This document shows positions 1-11,506 of a stretch of 64,000 nt of DNA, piece after piece (within the stretch, counting starts at the first letter, position 1; each line of letters opens with the position of its first letter). Made by a program: the position numbers and the translations under genes. A model generated the notes under the pieces. The model had not been told where the DNA came from. It was given only the letters and a program-made list of their open reading frames with translations, and did not search any database. Location of the stretch: assembly GCA_009760855.2 (NCBI GenBank), contig WPIO01000025.1, forward strand, positions 5,304,001 through 5,368,000, read 5' to 3'. The stretch comes from Cristatella mucedo. Lineage: Eukaryota; Bryozoa; Phylactolaemata; Cristatellidae.

Positions 1-189
1 CCTTAACAAGGCCTTGACATCACGCTCCTGATGCTTCAAGACATAGTCACAGTCGGAAGTTGCTTCACTCCACTTTCCCATCTTGATATAAGCAAGAGCA
101 CGATTATTGTGTGCGGCAATAGTCGGACATGCACTTATGCTCCTGCTGTAGTAGGTCACGGCTTCTGCGAACGATTCTGACTTCAGTGC
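1..189 (-). CDS. SPAG1: SPAG1-like exon: first TPR block (partial, cut by window edge)
   Basis: The acceptor ttaccag ends at 190 on the minus strand and the phase is 0. It encodes ALKSESFAEAVTYYSRSIS, then a helix pair with NNRALAYIKMGKWSEA and ending VKALLR. The W-A-A-Y-P-type TPR spacing is clear. The exon is open to base 1, so its donor is outside the window. Confidence 0.9.
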
Positions 190-933
190 CTGGTAACACC
201 GCACACAAGTCACAGCATCAGCAAGGCAAACATACTGTTGAGCCTTTCCCAAGCTGGCAGGTTTACGGCAGAACAAAATACTGCATTGCACAGCCAAGCA
301 GGCATCTAATCACGTTGAAGACTGGTACGTTTGAACATGCATACCTCGTTGCCTTTTTCCTTCTCTTGCTGACTAAGCTTTTCCATTTCAACATTAGTCA
401 GGCCTACAAAAGGCAATGCGAAGTTTTTAAAAGAATGATGGATTAACACAAGGGGCTGAGAAGTGACATAATAAGCACGATAGCAAGTACAACTACAGGA
501 AAGGTTTGGCAGCGGCTCAGCAGCACAAATTCAACACTGGTATTCATCATTTTCTATTATTCTTGCTACTTCCACTTAATGGCTACCTGACAACAGTAAG
601 GTCTGCATTGCAAGGGTATCAAAGCACAACTAAAACATGAAGTATGAACTACCAATGAAACGTGGCAGTTGTGAATACAAATTAACCAATACAGCAGCCC
701 TTCCATAATAATGTTGCTTACTATAATACCATCCTTAAAGTCGAATGGGGTTCGAGGTCACACAGTGGAAGAAGCAATAAACTTTAAGCGAAGTCGGAAT
801 AATGATGAAACCAGTAACAGTACATTCAGCAAATTGACAAACGCTTTCTAATACGCAAGCAGGTATAACTAACTTGTCAAGCCTAGTATGCATGTGCCTC
901 CACGCACACTTGCACATACTACATAAACACATG

Positions 934-977
<44 letters not shown>

Positions 978-3900
978 AGAACACAAACATTAACCTGCAA
1001 TTGCATAATAACATACACACAGTGCACAACAATATAGCAACCAAAATAGGCTGAAAACAGTGCTGACATAAATACTAAGACAAGTGCTTTATAGGACAAG
1101 GCACTTCGGTGATATACAATAGTCATCTGGAAGGCGGAGGCACAGAAGGCACACAAAAGATATAGGCAAAATCCTTACCAATGACTACGAAATTGGTTCT
1201 TAGTCACTTATCAGGTTATCTGAGGATCTAATAAATGCTCCTATGGACGACAAACAGGTTAAATTGATCTGACAGATCGAACAAAGTGACCGAATATTTT
1301 AAGACAAGAATACGACTTAAGAGTACTGCCTACTAAATTTGCTGCTTGCTTTAACATCCGGCCACAAATGCATTGCAATACATTCAACTGTAAACATTGC
1401 CCTGCTTGCAGGATGCCATCTCAACACTACAATCCCTAACCTAATGGAAAAGGCTAATGCAAGTACCCCACAGCTGAGTACAGTAACAGCTGAGTAAAGT
1501 AACAGTCAGCTGCTTCAACAGCCCCAGTTACACAGTAGCAGAAGAGCCTTGCCGACAATCACTCCTGCTTGCAGAAAGCAATAAAGAACTGCATGCAGCA
1601 AGACTCGAACCCACGACCTAGGTCATGGAGTGCAAGTACCTCATTTAAAGGCTAAGACTCAGGGCTAGCTAACACCAAGGACTCGGGGCCTTTTGGAAAA
1701 AAGGCAGTCCAAGGTTTAATCCCGCACTTCTCACTTCAGACATCATGGCTATTGGTAAGGCAAAGTATATGATGGCTCTATTATGCCTGATTCTGTTAAG
1801 ACCACAGCAAGTGCAATATGACAGCATACCAGCACAGTTCACTGTATCCTTAAGCCTAGAGGGTGTGGATGGCTTCAATGCTGATGCTGATGTGGTATTC
1901 GGTGCAGCAGCTGGTTCTGGCACGTCAGCTTCCTTGTCAAGCGTTGATATAATTCTGAAATAAATGCCACATTAAAATCTTCTGTAAAAGACAAAAACGC
2001 ATTAAAAACTAAAGATTAGCTAGTTCAACAGCCATATCAACATAGCAGCAGAACAGCTTTTAGTTGGTGAGCCGTAATGGCTCACTAGGTAAGGCGGTTG
2101 CTTTTCACGACCTCGGCATCGAGGTCGTGGGTTCGAATCCTGCGGTGGGCGATCCTTTATCGCCACTGCAAGCGGTGGTGATAGCCGTAAAGGCTCTTCT
2201 GTCGCTATACAAAAAGAGGCTGTTAAATCAGCTAGTATTTTGTTCGTGGTTTTTACGCCACTTGCAGTGGACAATGCAGGATTGCCTGCTATAGGATTTT
2301 CGGATTTTTCTCTAAAAAATATTCACACATCTTAAAAAACTTGCAGGCAATAATCCCATTAATCAATTAGAAAGCTGGCTAAAATAGTCCAACTATATAC
2401 TTGTCCCATTCACGATAATCTCTTGGTTTCTGTGTCTTCTGCGAGGGCGGTTTGTTGCTGGCAACCTGCAAATAGAGTTTATCATTCGGTGTCAACAAGA
2501 TTCGACAAAAAAACATGTTTAAAAGCACGATGTCAAATCGATATTACAGAAAAGACTGCAGCTGACTTTGATCATTGCATGCAAGCCGAGCTAATGGGAC
2601 TAACAAAGAACCATAAAACAAAATATGTTCCAACACCGTCACAGACTTAGTCAATGTGTAACCGTATGTTATTTGGTGGAGTTATTGCAGGTTAACTTCA
2701 AAGGTGATGAGATATTTGTACTGCTTTTCCATTCAGTGCTAAATCATTTGATATCGCATACGACTGCCGATGCACTTGCACTTGCCGATGCATCAATACA
2801 GCTAGCTGGCAGTTCCACAAGGGTTTTTATTATATTTTTTCTTATTAATTCTTACCAATTTTAATAAATTGTAGTAAATCTAGGACTACAAAAACATTGA
2901 AAATCCCACTGGAAGACCAAGAGTTTGACTAGCTCTATGCCATAAAACGAGCATGCCGTAAATGACTACATAATTTTGACTGGCGTACAGAATTTTGAAA
3001 GGGGTGAAAGTATGCAGACTTGACTGTGGAACTGTGAGGACGTCAAGTAAAAATTTACTTGAGCAACTTTTTATGCCAGCACCGGGACTGTAAACTTCAA
3101 AATAGGTTTTTCAGTTCCACAGCAGATTATATCATGCCACTAAAAACATTCCATATACAGTGTCAACTCAAAGAACACAGAAATACCGGCAGGCAAAACG
3201 ATACTAGCAGCAGTTACCAATAAGTTTTTAAACGGTATCTTTATCGCTTTAGCATGCTACGTAAGGGTTTAATATACAGTATGCACAAGGTACTTTTCTT
3301 TAAAAATGTTGTTAACTTAATGCAGAGATGCCGAATGTTCTGTGTAGCATCTAACAGATACGAAATGTCTTTTATAGGTAGATTTAAACCCACATCTACA
3401 GCTGCTGAGCTTTATTGATTGGACAGCCAAGCAGTTAACACTTTCCGAGGCAAAATACAAAAATATTTTCAGCACTGGCCTTTAAATGAGCCACACAAAT
3501 GATCAGGCTCGATCCCAAAGTCGCAAGCTCTGCCAACTGAGATAACATAGACTTCTTGGACAAAATACCATTCAACTCCAAAGCAACCGTGTGTGAGAAC
3601 AAATAGAGATGCAAATTTAGTTGGTACAAAACTCTGCAGCCAGGCTTGGCAGTCGTGAACCTCACAATTACCACATTACACGACTTCTCACCGACGTGCG
3701 CCAGGTATGAATTATTCAGTGTATCGATTTCAAGGTTCGGCCATTAACTTCTAGGTCTCTTTCATCTCTTGCTCCGGTATACCTATCGGAAATACTTCTC
3801 ACTCAGGCTTTTCATTGTACCACCCGTTCTTTTGACTCGTCCCATTTACCTGTACTTCCAATCACCACAGATCCTTTGGAAACAATGCATTCAGTTCATA

Positions 3901-6900
3901 TGCTCCCAAAGCCAGGAACTCACTTCTAGCTTGAAGACACTTACAAAGAAGCTAAAACAAATAACCTTCTTTACAGCATTTCCCGAGTCGGTATGAATTT
4001 TCCTTTGCGTGCTTATTCATGTTGAGGTCAACCAATTGAAATGCTTCCTGTCCTGCATATTGCCCGGAAAGAAATTGCTTTCTCTTAGGGTGCTATACAA
4101 ATCTCTTGCTGTTATTATTATTTATGGACACCTCAAGGCACACGTTCTTTTGCCAAGTAAAGAAACGGTCTTCCATCAGCCTCATGCCTAACAATAATAA
4201 CAATCAGTACGTCACAATATAAAGCAGCTTGTGATGAAACACCGGCAGCTACAATACCTTAAAATTATCTTTCTTCTCTGAAGTCTTTACAAAAGTTGTG
4301 CTCGAGTTTCTTATAGGAGGTAGGTCCTTTGAATACCGCTGTTGTTCAGATGCCTCAGGCTTTAGTTTAAGTTGCTGATCTTTTTGAATCACATCATTCA
4401 GCCAACTCTTAAAATATAGGCATAACCAAAAGAATGAGCAAGCAAAAGAAGTATTGCCTCAATAAAATGGAGAAAACATTCATGATAACAGTGAAAGTGT
4501 GGTGATATGATCAAAGTGCCACATGTGACACTAAAACTATGAGGCTTTGTCGGCATAACATGAAAAGTAAACAGGTTAGCCCTTTTTTCTTTGGGTTTCC
4601 ATCAATGTTGCAAGGTAACATAATATTTGCATGTCGATGCCAGTAAAATATGCAGGCCAAAGAGAAGAAAGCATCGTCAACCCTAAGTATGCAAGTGTGG
4701 CCATATTGCAAATATATGGTACTGCACTATCACTACACATGCATGAAGAAACAACTGTTATACCTAACCAGGATACATTTTTTTAGGATTCAGTGAATTT
4801 GGGCTTGCTGGATGAGGATTGCTAAACAAAGCCATAGCAGTCATTTATCAATCTTCTAAAGCTAGTACCATTGCAATCTCATTACCTCTAAACTCTTCAG
4901 TTCTCTGTTCTCAGGAGAAAACAGCAGAGCCATTCACGAATTATGGCAAACGAGATACGATACAAGTCGATCGCAGAGCTTAATAGGTTTTGGACTGGCT
5001 CATGCAAGCCAAGTAGCAACACGAGCTCGGATAAAAAAGGTACGCAAAGGTACCTCAAGCATGCTCTTTTTAGTAAACCATGCCTTCCAGACAAGTCGAG
5101 ATCATTGATCCCACCAAGAGCAATTTCTGAATACCCCATGATACTCAATGTGAAATACTGCTAACATATAAATTTGAATGCCCTCGACTAGTCAAAGCGT
5201 GTGCAAACGAGTGAGCAACCATCACATCAGATGTTTAATCTTTCATTGATCGGCTAGGCATGACCAGTGGCTTACGTGCAGCTGTTTCACATGGGCATGC
5301 TTATCGACAGCTCTCATTTTCAGCATGTTTTTAAAAGATTCGGCAACCTTCAGGAACAGACGTCAGAAATATAAAAATTTAGGCTTTGAATTTCTGTTCA
5401 AGCATCGGCAGATCAAAAGAGATATGTGGTTGAGCAATACTAGCATAAAATGACACCGAATGCCATCCAATCAAATGATCCCTCAAAAGTAGGGCAGTAA
5501 AAACCGAAAACAAGGGTGTGCCCAGAACGAAAACTTGAAGAATACCAGGCATAGTAACCATCTAAGCGCACTATTACCGATAAATCGTCTGCAACAGCAC
5601 TGGAATCCTCAGGTCTTAAGTCGGCCGACTTGAGTACTTGTTCTTCTTTCCGCAACATTCGGCTGCAACAATTGTAAAGAAGGAGTTTGTATTAAGAATT
5701 AAAAGAAGATATTAACAGTCTTACTATTCATGTTGGAGCAACAATAATTTGGTGCCAGTAGTATACTACAATATGGCTAATGCAAGAAATAATGACGATG
5801 AGCCACACATATGAGATTTGCAGTCTAGCTGCTTTGTTTGCTTATGCAAAATCATGCAAAATGTTGAGCTCGGCTTTTGAATCAGCAGCAGGGATATGCA
5901 AACAAAATGCTGTCAGCCAGGTACTACACAAGATACTACAGTGACACAGCATAAAAAACGAGCATCGATAGCAATCTGCATGTGCACAGGTACACAGCCA
6001 AATGCATTCCAAAAGTTGCATAGGCTCCGTGCTATCTAAGGCAATTCCTATATAGCAGGGTTCAACACATAATTATGATCTACTGTCGAACGATGGTGGA
6101 CACATATCGAATTACTGGATTTTGTAGATGACTACATTGCATACCACTGGCACGACACAGCACCAGCAGAAACCCACAACATTTTTTAGGTACACTAAAA
6201 AAACGGTTTTCTACAATATCCAATCATTGTGTAATTTTTTCATTGGCGTTTAGTGGTAAATTGCGATAAACAACAAACCCGTAGTGTAGCACCAGCTGAG
6301 TCTTCGTGGCATAACGGAGCTAAATATAGAGACACCTACAGATATACCTTTATATATACATACACATAACCAAGCATATCAGTACATGCGAGCATATACA
6401 TATTCAGAATCTTACAAAATGAGCCCATCCTTGGTACAGCTGCATTTGGGTGTACGCAAAGCACAAATCCAGAGCCTATATGCTGTTTGAAGCCCCTCTG
6501 GACGAGAGTCACCCATGTTCAACTCCTGTGCAGGCAATGGCAACGCTACCCACAGGCTTACAACAACAAAACACTAGAACTGATTTAGTTTGATTTTTCT
6601 ATTCATTTCTAACGTCTACCACTATCCAGGTTTCCTAGCCTCAGGAAGATGGATTTAATCGAATGCCACTTCTGCGCAGTGCTAGATATAGCACAGATGA
6701 CACTCATGGCTGCCAAGTAAAATACTGGCACTGCATGCTTGGCCATATTGAGCTGCAGAATGCAAGGAACTAATACAGCTGCAACGCTGTTTAAAAATGC
6801 TGATACTGCAAAATGAACATGGCTATGAAGGCCAAGAAATGCAATGAAACACATTTCGAACCGATGAAGCATTGTAGGACCGGTTCACAAGCAAGGAATC

Positions 6901-9794
6901 CGAATCTAGTCGGCATCGTAAGGCAGATGCACAAGATCCATTCCTGTAGTAATATCCTAAGTCTCAGCCAAAGACACATCTGTTCCGATCAGCTTTCCCT
7001 GTGCTCCACTAAACCTGTTGTCTTTTGTGTTCCTATGTGCTTTGCATTCTTACCATGAGTGAGGTATATTAGTAATGGCTCACTAGGTAAGGTGGTTGCT
7101 TTTCACGACCTCGGCCCCGAGGTCGCGGGTTCGAATCCTGCGGTGGGCAATCCTATATCGCCATTGCAAGCGGTGGTGATAGCCGTAAAGGCTCTTCTGT
7201 CGCTATACAAAAAGTGGCTGTTAAATCAGCTAGCATTTTTTTTAATCACGGATCCAACAAACCAGTGGCCCTGGGTGTCTCGTGTGATTTTGCATGCCGG
7301 TATAAGTGTGATAGTTGATGTGCTTTTGCATGCTTGTCTTTTCATGATACCATGCATGTCATTAACCTTGGGTTACAGCCGTCAAGCAACGATTTGTAAA
7401 GTACCTGGATAAAGATTTGGTTTTTTTACAACCCTAAAAAACAATTCATTAATATTTTTATAATTCCATCGAGATTACCGTATGCCTAAAGAACTCCACT
7501 CTCGAGAGTTCTACTTGGTCATGTAAATATGCGACAGCAATCGATGTTAGCAGAACAGTAAGATCAAAATACTAAGCAATGGCAGACCGCACGTTCTCGC
7601 CTCCCGACATAGAGCGCTCTCATGTGCGGTCGTGTTCGTTGCAGAATTCTTCCGAAAACCAAAGTTCTGGCAAACATCGTATGCGTTTTTTCCACTAACC
7701 ACACTTGCATGCTGACCCTGTGCATGTCACCCCTAACCATGTTATTCATGTTGTTTATCAAGCATGATATTACTCACCATTCAATTACGTTTCCATTTAC
7801 AGCAAATGTAAAGCACCTAGAAAGAGATTGAGTTCTCTGAGGGCGCTTTATCAAGTGTATTATTATTATTATTATTATTATTATATGCCATAGGACTGAA
7901 TGCCGAAATGAAATTGCCGATCAAGGGAACGATTTCACAACCTCTGGGTTACTGGCCACGAAGACCAACTTTACCAAAACATTGGAAAAGTAATGTTCTT
8001 TGGCTTGCACTTATGTGAGTGAGTGAGGGGGTGAGAGAGCAAGCGAAAAGTAATGTTCTTTGGCTTGCACTTATGTGAGTGAGTGAGGGGGTGAGAGAGC
8101 AAGCGAGTGAGCACGTGTGTATGTGCATGATCAGCAGTTTTGTACTGACCAAAGGATGAACATAGTGCTGGCAAGAGCTCGTAGACTACAGTTGTCCAGC
8201 ATCAGATCGTTCAGCTGTAGCACCTGTGCAGATTGGTAATTACAGCAGCAGTCATATCACACATTGCAACTATCCTGAGAAATTTTGAGAAGAGGTCGAT
8301 CGGATTTGATGGGCTGAGTATATGTCAAGGCAAAAAAAATGGCTTTTCCAGAAAGCTAGCTACCTCACGCTGCAAGGGGGCCTACCGAGACCAACGAAAA
8401 ACATTCTCAGGAAGGTTCTGGATGCTGTCTGTCTAGAATCTTTTCGCCCAGATACACGTGGGTCCAAAAATGGTGGTAACCGGTGCTAAACACAACCCGA
8501 GGCAACCGAGAAAGGGACCACAACGCATTCAGCTCAAGTTGGCATAGCAGGCGCTCAAGAGAGCATGAACGACTGGTGTAACTGAGAGTCCCTGCTGCTT
8601 GCTTTTGCTGTTGGCTGCTGCTAGTTTTTGCTCTGCTTCTATGTAGCCTTGATTTTGCACAATCATACTGAGATTATGATGGACCAACACGTGTATCTCC
8701 ACGAGGTTAGACTACTAAAAGAGCACTCGGAGATGGGCATATTTTGGAAGCATGAAAATGACCCGAGGGGCACTGGCTGGTTAGCCATAATTTTCCATGG
8801 CATAGCCCTGTATGGTTCTGATGCAGTGGCCCAGCCAGTTGACAGGTTCAAACCTAAAGAGAATATCTATGCGATGATTTAGATATGCAGCTAAGGTGTG
8901 ATTAGAGGTCTTCATCAGTTGCCGACCAAATTCGCAAGCTCTGGAATAGTACAGCTGATGAGATAACAGGGAAGCTTGTGGTATCTAAGTATAGCAGACA
9001 AGAAAAGTAGTATGGCTTCATTGGAAGTCATCGTCTTATTAAACTGCCCAATATCAATGGCGTTTGATGCTTTAATTTTTTTGCAATGCTGTTAGCTGCT
9101 TTTGCGGACTTGCAACCGAGGAAAATCTTCTTAAAACCCCCAAAAAAAGTTGGTGCTGTGTAAGGTAAACACCACATTGCAAGACTCTTTTAGAAGCTGG
9201 AGTGTGGGTGGTCATGTGAATATACATATTTATTGATTACATTATTAACCTCAAGTGACTAGCTGTGATCCCAGTAAGGACATGGCAACCCTCGCCAACT
9301 GACAAAAAGGTGGGTAGCCAAGATAACTGCAGTTAAGCTAAGTTAGACAACTAGCAGATCTTACCTGACTATTATGGGCCAAATACCATGTCAGTATTAA
9401 GTAAACCTGGCAGCAGTGCTGCAGGCAGGGCAGCAGGAAGAATGCTTAAGCTTGGCAGCATACCTCTTGGGATTCAATCTCTGCAGCTGCTCCTCGGTCT
9501 TCCTTTCCAAATCCTGAAATGTACCTTCTTCTCCGGACCTAGACAGATCACAACCATGGGCACTAGGAATAGCATCAGCTCGTGCAAACCAGCGATGTAA
9601 AGCAAGTCAGTGCACAAGCAAGGCTCACGGCAGTTACCTAAGCACTTTCAGGATCTTCTCCAGTTCTTTCGTGTCTTTGCAGGAGGCAACATACTCGAAG
9701 TCGAGCTTGTCCACAGATACACCCAACCTGCTTGCTAGTGACGGACCTCCAGCATGCTCTGTTATATTCTCCTGGACTGCGCTCATTATAATTG
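1..9794 (-). CDS. SPAG1: SPAG1-like TPR co-chaperone gene, N-terminal part (8 exons, runs off the left edge)
   Basis: Coding exons in reading order are 9786-9638, 9538-9464, 5662-5578, 4407-4258, 2465-2401, 1954-1830, 403-345 and 189-1. Every junction has AG/GT signals and compatible phases, giving 299 uninterrupted codons from ATG 9784-9786. The order of recognisable blocks matches vertebrate SPAG1: the N-terminal LDFEYV...ELEKILKVLR block, SGEEG, an SRMLRKEE linker, a KSWLNDV-like helix, PRDYREWDK, then GLTNVEMEKLSQQEKEKGNE leading into the first TPR block (YYSRSIS, NNRALAYIKMGKW). SPAG1 is known as a cytoplasmic TPR scaffold for Hsp70/Hsp90 in axonemal dynein-arm pre-assembly. That role is taken from the family and is not visible in the sequence. 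The remaining TPR blocks and the C-terminal RPAP3-type domain must lie left of base 1. A generic TPR co-chaperone such as RPAP3 is less likely because the N-terminal block is specific to SPAG1. Confidence 0.88.
345..403 (-). CDS. SPAG1: SPAG1-like exon: linker just before the TPRs
   Basis: The 59-nt exon runs from acceptor gtag to donor gtatgc, with phase 1 in and 0 out. It encodes (G)LTNVEMEKLSQQEKEKGNE. The charged EKEKGNE end is the usual lead-in to a SPAG1 TPR block and joins in frame to the exon at 189. Confidence 0.87.
931..976. repeat. (CA)n microsatellite
   Basis: About 23 uninterrupted CA units. The translated Cys-Val and His-Thr runs across it are artefacts. Confidence 0.97.
1497..1663 (-). 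mobile_element. tRNA-derived SINE relic (family A relative)
   Basis: Read on the minus strand, it has a tRNA-like head with a B-box-like ggttcga-type segment (plus-strand tcgaaccc near 1606) and a tail ending in a ctgttgaag-like segment. This is the same layout as the clear family A copies, but strongly diverged. Confidence 0.6.
1830..1954 (-). CDS. SPAG1: SPAG1-like exon: Ala/Pro/Ser-rich linker
   Basis: Acceptor tttcag, donor gtatgc, 125 nt, phase 2 in and 1 out. It encodes (K)IISTLDKEADVPEP, a low-complexity Ala/Ser/Thr/Pro stretch, then SRLKDTVNCA(G). Its position between the EWDK exon and the GLT..KEKGNE exon matches the poorly conserved SPAG1 linker. The exon call rests mainly on phases and neighbours. 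Confidence 0.8.
1955..2400 (-). other. SPAG1 intron
   Basis: Almost half of it is a family A SINE (2066-2235). I see nothing else. Confidence 0.7.
2066..2235 (+). mobile_element. tRNA-derived SINE, family A, copy 1
   Basis: Starts ggtgagccgtaatggctcac, has a clear pol III B box (ggttcgaatcc), a tcgccactgcaagcggtggt stem-like body and the tail gctgttaaatcagctag. The same unit recurs at 7058, 31821, 46796, 55264 and 55608. Confidence 0.9.
2401..2465 (-). CDS. SPAG1: SPAG1-like exon: PRDYREWDK motif
   Basis: Acceptor tatttgcag, donor gtatat, 65 nt, phase 0 in and 2 out. It encodes VASNKPPSQKTQKPRDYREWD(K). The short RDY-EWDK motif is a SPAG1 landmark between the N-terminal domain and the first TPR block. 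Confidence 0.88.
2466..4257 (-). other. SPAG1 intron
   Basis: Contains a decayed LINE B fragment at about 3625-3990 (plus). The rest is AT-rich with no recognisable feature. Confidence 0.7.
3625..3990 (+). mobile_element. LINE family B fragment (ORF2 C-terminal region, decayed)
   Basis: Aligns by eye with 17455-17800: the stretches for VQNSAARL, HITPLLADL and the FSSYAPKAWNSL region are still recognisable at DNA level, although frames are broken. Confidence 0.75.
4258..4407 (-). CDS. SPAG1: SPAG1-like exon: conserved helix after the N-terminal domain
   Basis: Acceptor ttttaag, donor gtattg, exactly 50 codons, phase 0 both sides. It encodes SWLNDVIQKDQQLKLKPEAS, later KDLPPIRNSS and EKKDNFK. 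The SW....I..D and LPP(I/V)R positions match SPAG1 family members. Confidence 0.87.
4408..5577 (-). other. SPAG1 intron, nothing recognised
   Basis: Open frames at 4897-5164 on both strands show no family resemblance and no splice support. Confidence 0.6.
5578..5662 (-). CDS. SPAG1: SPAG1-like exon: SRMLRKEE linker
   Basis: Acceptor tgttgcag, donor gtaata, 85 nt, phase 2 in and 0 out. It encodes (S)RMLRKEEQVLKSADLRPED, then a short acidic end DDLS. It joins in frame to LNPK(S) upstream and SWLNDV downstream. Confidence 0.85.
7058..7234 (+). mobile_element. tRNA-derived SINE, family A, copy 2
   Basis: Nearly identical to the copy at 2066-2235 from the A-box region through the B box to the tail ttaaatcagctag. 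Its first bases are altered (gtgaggtatattag). Confidence 0.9.
7675..7890 (+). mobile_element. LINE family B 3' end
   Basis: Matches the 3' UTR seen at 17880-18095 and 37270-37475: a run of ctaaccat-type repeats, then the gcaccta-gaaagagattgag tail hairpin region and a terminal (ATT)n. Confidence 0.85.
7985..8106. repeat. Tandem duplication, 60-bp unit, two exact copies
   Basis: Bases 7985-8046 and 8045-8106 are identical with a period of 60. The unit contains gtgagtgagtgaggggg-type sequence. Confidence 0.97.
9464..9538 (-). CDS. SPAG1: SPAG1-like exon: SGEEG block
   Basis: Acceptor gtctag, donor gtatgc, 75 nt, phase 2 in and 2 out. It encodes (R)SGEEGTFQDLERKTEEQLQ followed by RLNPK(S). It continues the N-terminal domain exactly where family members have SGEEG and an LxxLxPxS end. 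Confidence 0.88.
9638..9794 (-). CDS. SPAG1: SPAG1-like first coding exon
   Basis: The acceptor gttgcag is followed by eight untranslated bases and ATG 9786-9784. It encodes MSAVQENITEHAGG, then VSVDKLDFEYVASCKDTKEL and EKILKVL(R), ending at donor gtaact. The LDFEYV..C.D..ELEKIL..LR block is the SPAG1 signature. The acceptor just before the ATG suggests that a non-coding 5' exon lies upstream, possibly in the CpG-richer region near 13.4 kb. Confidence 0.88.
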
Positions 9795-11216
9795 CTGCAA
9801 CTTGTGATAACGAGTCTTTCAGAACTAGCCGACGACTTGCATGCCTTATAAAAGCATGCACACTTTTGCAAACACTTGTTTACAGCTTATTGACACCTTG
9901 GCCAGCATGTCTTACACTTTTCGAAGCAGACATAGTACACTATCTACTGGATATGTAAGGCTGGTACTGGCTTTCATAGGGCGATGGAACATGACAACAT
10001 AGCACTTACATTTTTAACGATGATTGAGGACCTAAAACCACACACTCGGATTAGCAGATGCCAATTAGTAGGCGATTACAATTTCACAAAATCTTTTGGC
10101 CAACAAGGTACTCGAGTCCACAGCCATACTAAGAGCCATGTTTATGATGACAGTAACTATACTGCCTGCACAGTAAGATAAGTTTAGCTAAGGATCTTCA
10201 ACTTACAATTAAAACATTGCGATAGGAACATAAGTAAAATAGTATTGCCGATTTTGTTGATTCAATAAGTAAATAGTGAATTGGTGTTGACAACTGCACA
10301 TCGATTCACATGTTCAAAAACCCTTTACCCAAGGTCATAAAAGCAATGACAAAAACCTCACGAGTCATGCATATAAGGTTCGGCAGCCCAGGGCAGTTGT
10401 GAACGGCAATGTAGGCACCTTCACGAATGCGACCATGTGCCAGTGCAGATTTCACTGGACCTGAGTCCTTGCAGAAACTGCTGTTGCCTCCAGCACTGCT
10501 AAAGGTAGCATGACTTTTTAAGCTCATGGCTGCACTCAGCAGCTGCCGACAACCAATAAGGTGGCAGTGTTGTGTAACCTTTTGCTCGAAAGACTACATT
10601 AGCCTCTTTTAGGTATAACATAAAAATGTTGATGTGAAGACATTCTGGGGCACTACCCCAACACAGGCCCCTCTCGTTAAAGTTGTTGCAATTGAGTCAA
10701 TCAACATCAAAGTGTGCTTAAGGCCCCCTACACTTGTCACATCATCCATTGTCTCTGTATGATTGTTCAGAAGCTAGCACTAACTATAGGTTGCTCCCTG
10801 TCGTTTGTGTCAGAAACTAGCTTCAACTCACGAGATTAAGAAACTATCCATTTTAGGAAAGCAGTCCAGAAGCCACCAAGACCCTGTTCGTACTGCAGGG
10901 CGGCTGTTGGCTCAGCCTTACTTAACCTTCTTCTGGTATGTGCAAAAAGATGCTTAAGGTTGATGCAAAAAACTGCTATAGGCTTCTACATCGTGAAAAA
11001 ATTTGAAATTGCCACATTACCCTGCCATTTTTCCCAACGACCAACACGGCCTCCCTATCAAGCAGGGCATCGACTTTCAGGTTCTATCACTCGGTCCTAT
11101 TTATCGTTTGGGAACAACGATCGGTCTGGCAGCCGAGGCCCTGATAGGGTTCAAATTGTCCGATCGTGATCAATCCACGATCGTGATCAATCCACGTCGT
11201 GTCGGGGGGGGGGGCT

Positions 11217-11300
11217 CTTTGTTGCCAACTGCAAGTGGTGGTGATAGCCGATAAGGCTCTTCTGCTGCTAAACAAATGAGGCTTTTAAATCAGGTAAGAT
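11217..11300 (+). mobile_element. SINE family A tail fragment inside LINE A
   Basis: Carries actgcaagtggtggtgatag, then the gctcttctgctgct and ttttaaatcag tail of family A. The tRNA-like head is missing and is replaced by a G-run. Confidence 0.8.
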
Positions 11301-11357
11301 TTTTTCACTGCTCTCCATTCATATTGAACCTCGGGAAAAGTGATTCGAGCCTGTGGA

Positions 11358-11506
11358 ATCAGCTATATTTAGCCCAGTGGTTAAGGTGCTCCCCCCCCCC
11401 CCCACCCCCCCCCCCCCCCCCGATCAAGGTCTGGCCGAGGTTGTGGGCACTAGCCCTGTGGCATATGTGAAACCCCAGAAGAGAGAGTGAGTTCATTTAG
11501 GATGCT
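11358..11506 (+). mobile_element. SINE family C copy inside LINE A
   Basis: Has agcccagtggttaaggtgct, an expanded C-run (about 11392-11420), a degenerate B-box, then catatgtgaaa and the gttca-tttag-gatgctatacaaa tail. Same family as 57056 and 62743. Confidence 0.75.

Larger units (their letters stand above)
404..1829 (-). other. SPAG1 intron
   Basis: Holds a (CA)n tract at about 931-976 and a minus-strand tRNA-like SINE relic at about 1497-1663. I see nothing else. Confidence 0.7.
5663..9463 (-). other. SPAG1 intron with several repeats
   Basis: Contains family A SINE copy 2 (7058-7234), a LINE B 3' end (7675-7890) and a 60-bp tandem duplication (7985-8106). Open frames at 8233-8436 and 8628-8882 were examined and no family was recognised. 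Confidence 0.65.

Noticed and set aside
2066-2160. A functional tRNA gene (A box and B box present)
   Set aside because: The unit recurs many times with a shared non-tRNA body and tail and has no clean cloverleaf acceptor stem, so it is a SINE.
8628-8882. An 84-codon open frame as a gene
   Set aside because: Intron of the SPAG1-like gene. No family resemblance, no splice context and no neighbouring coding block.
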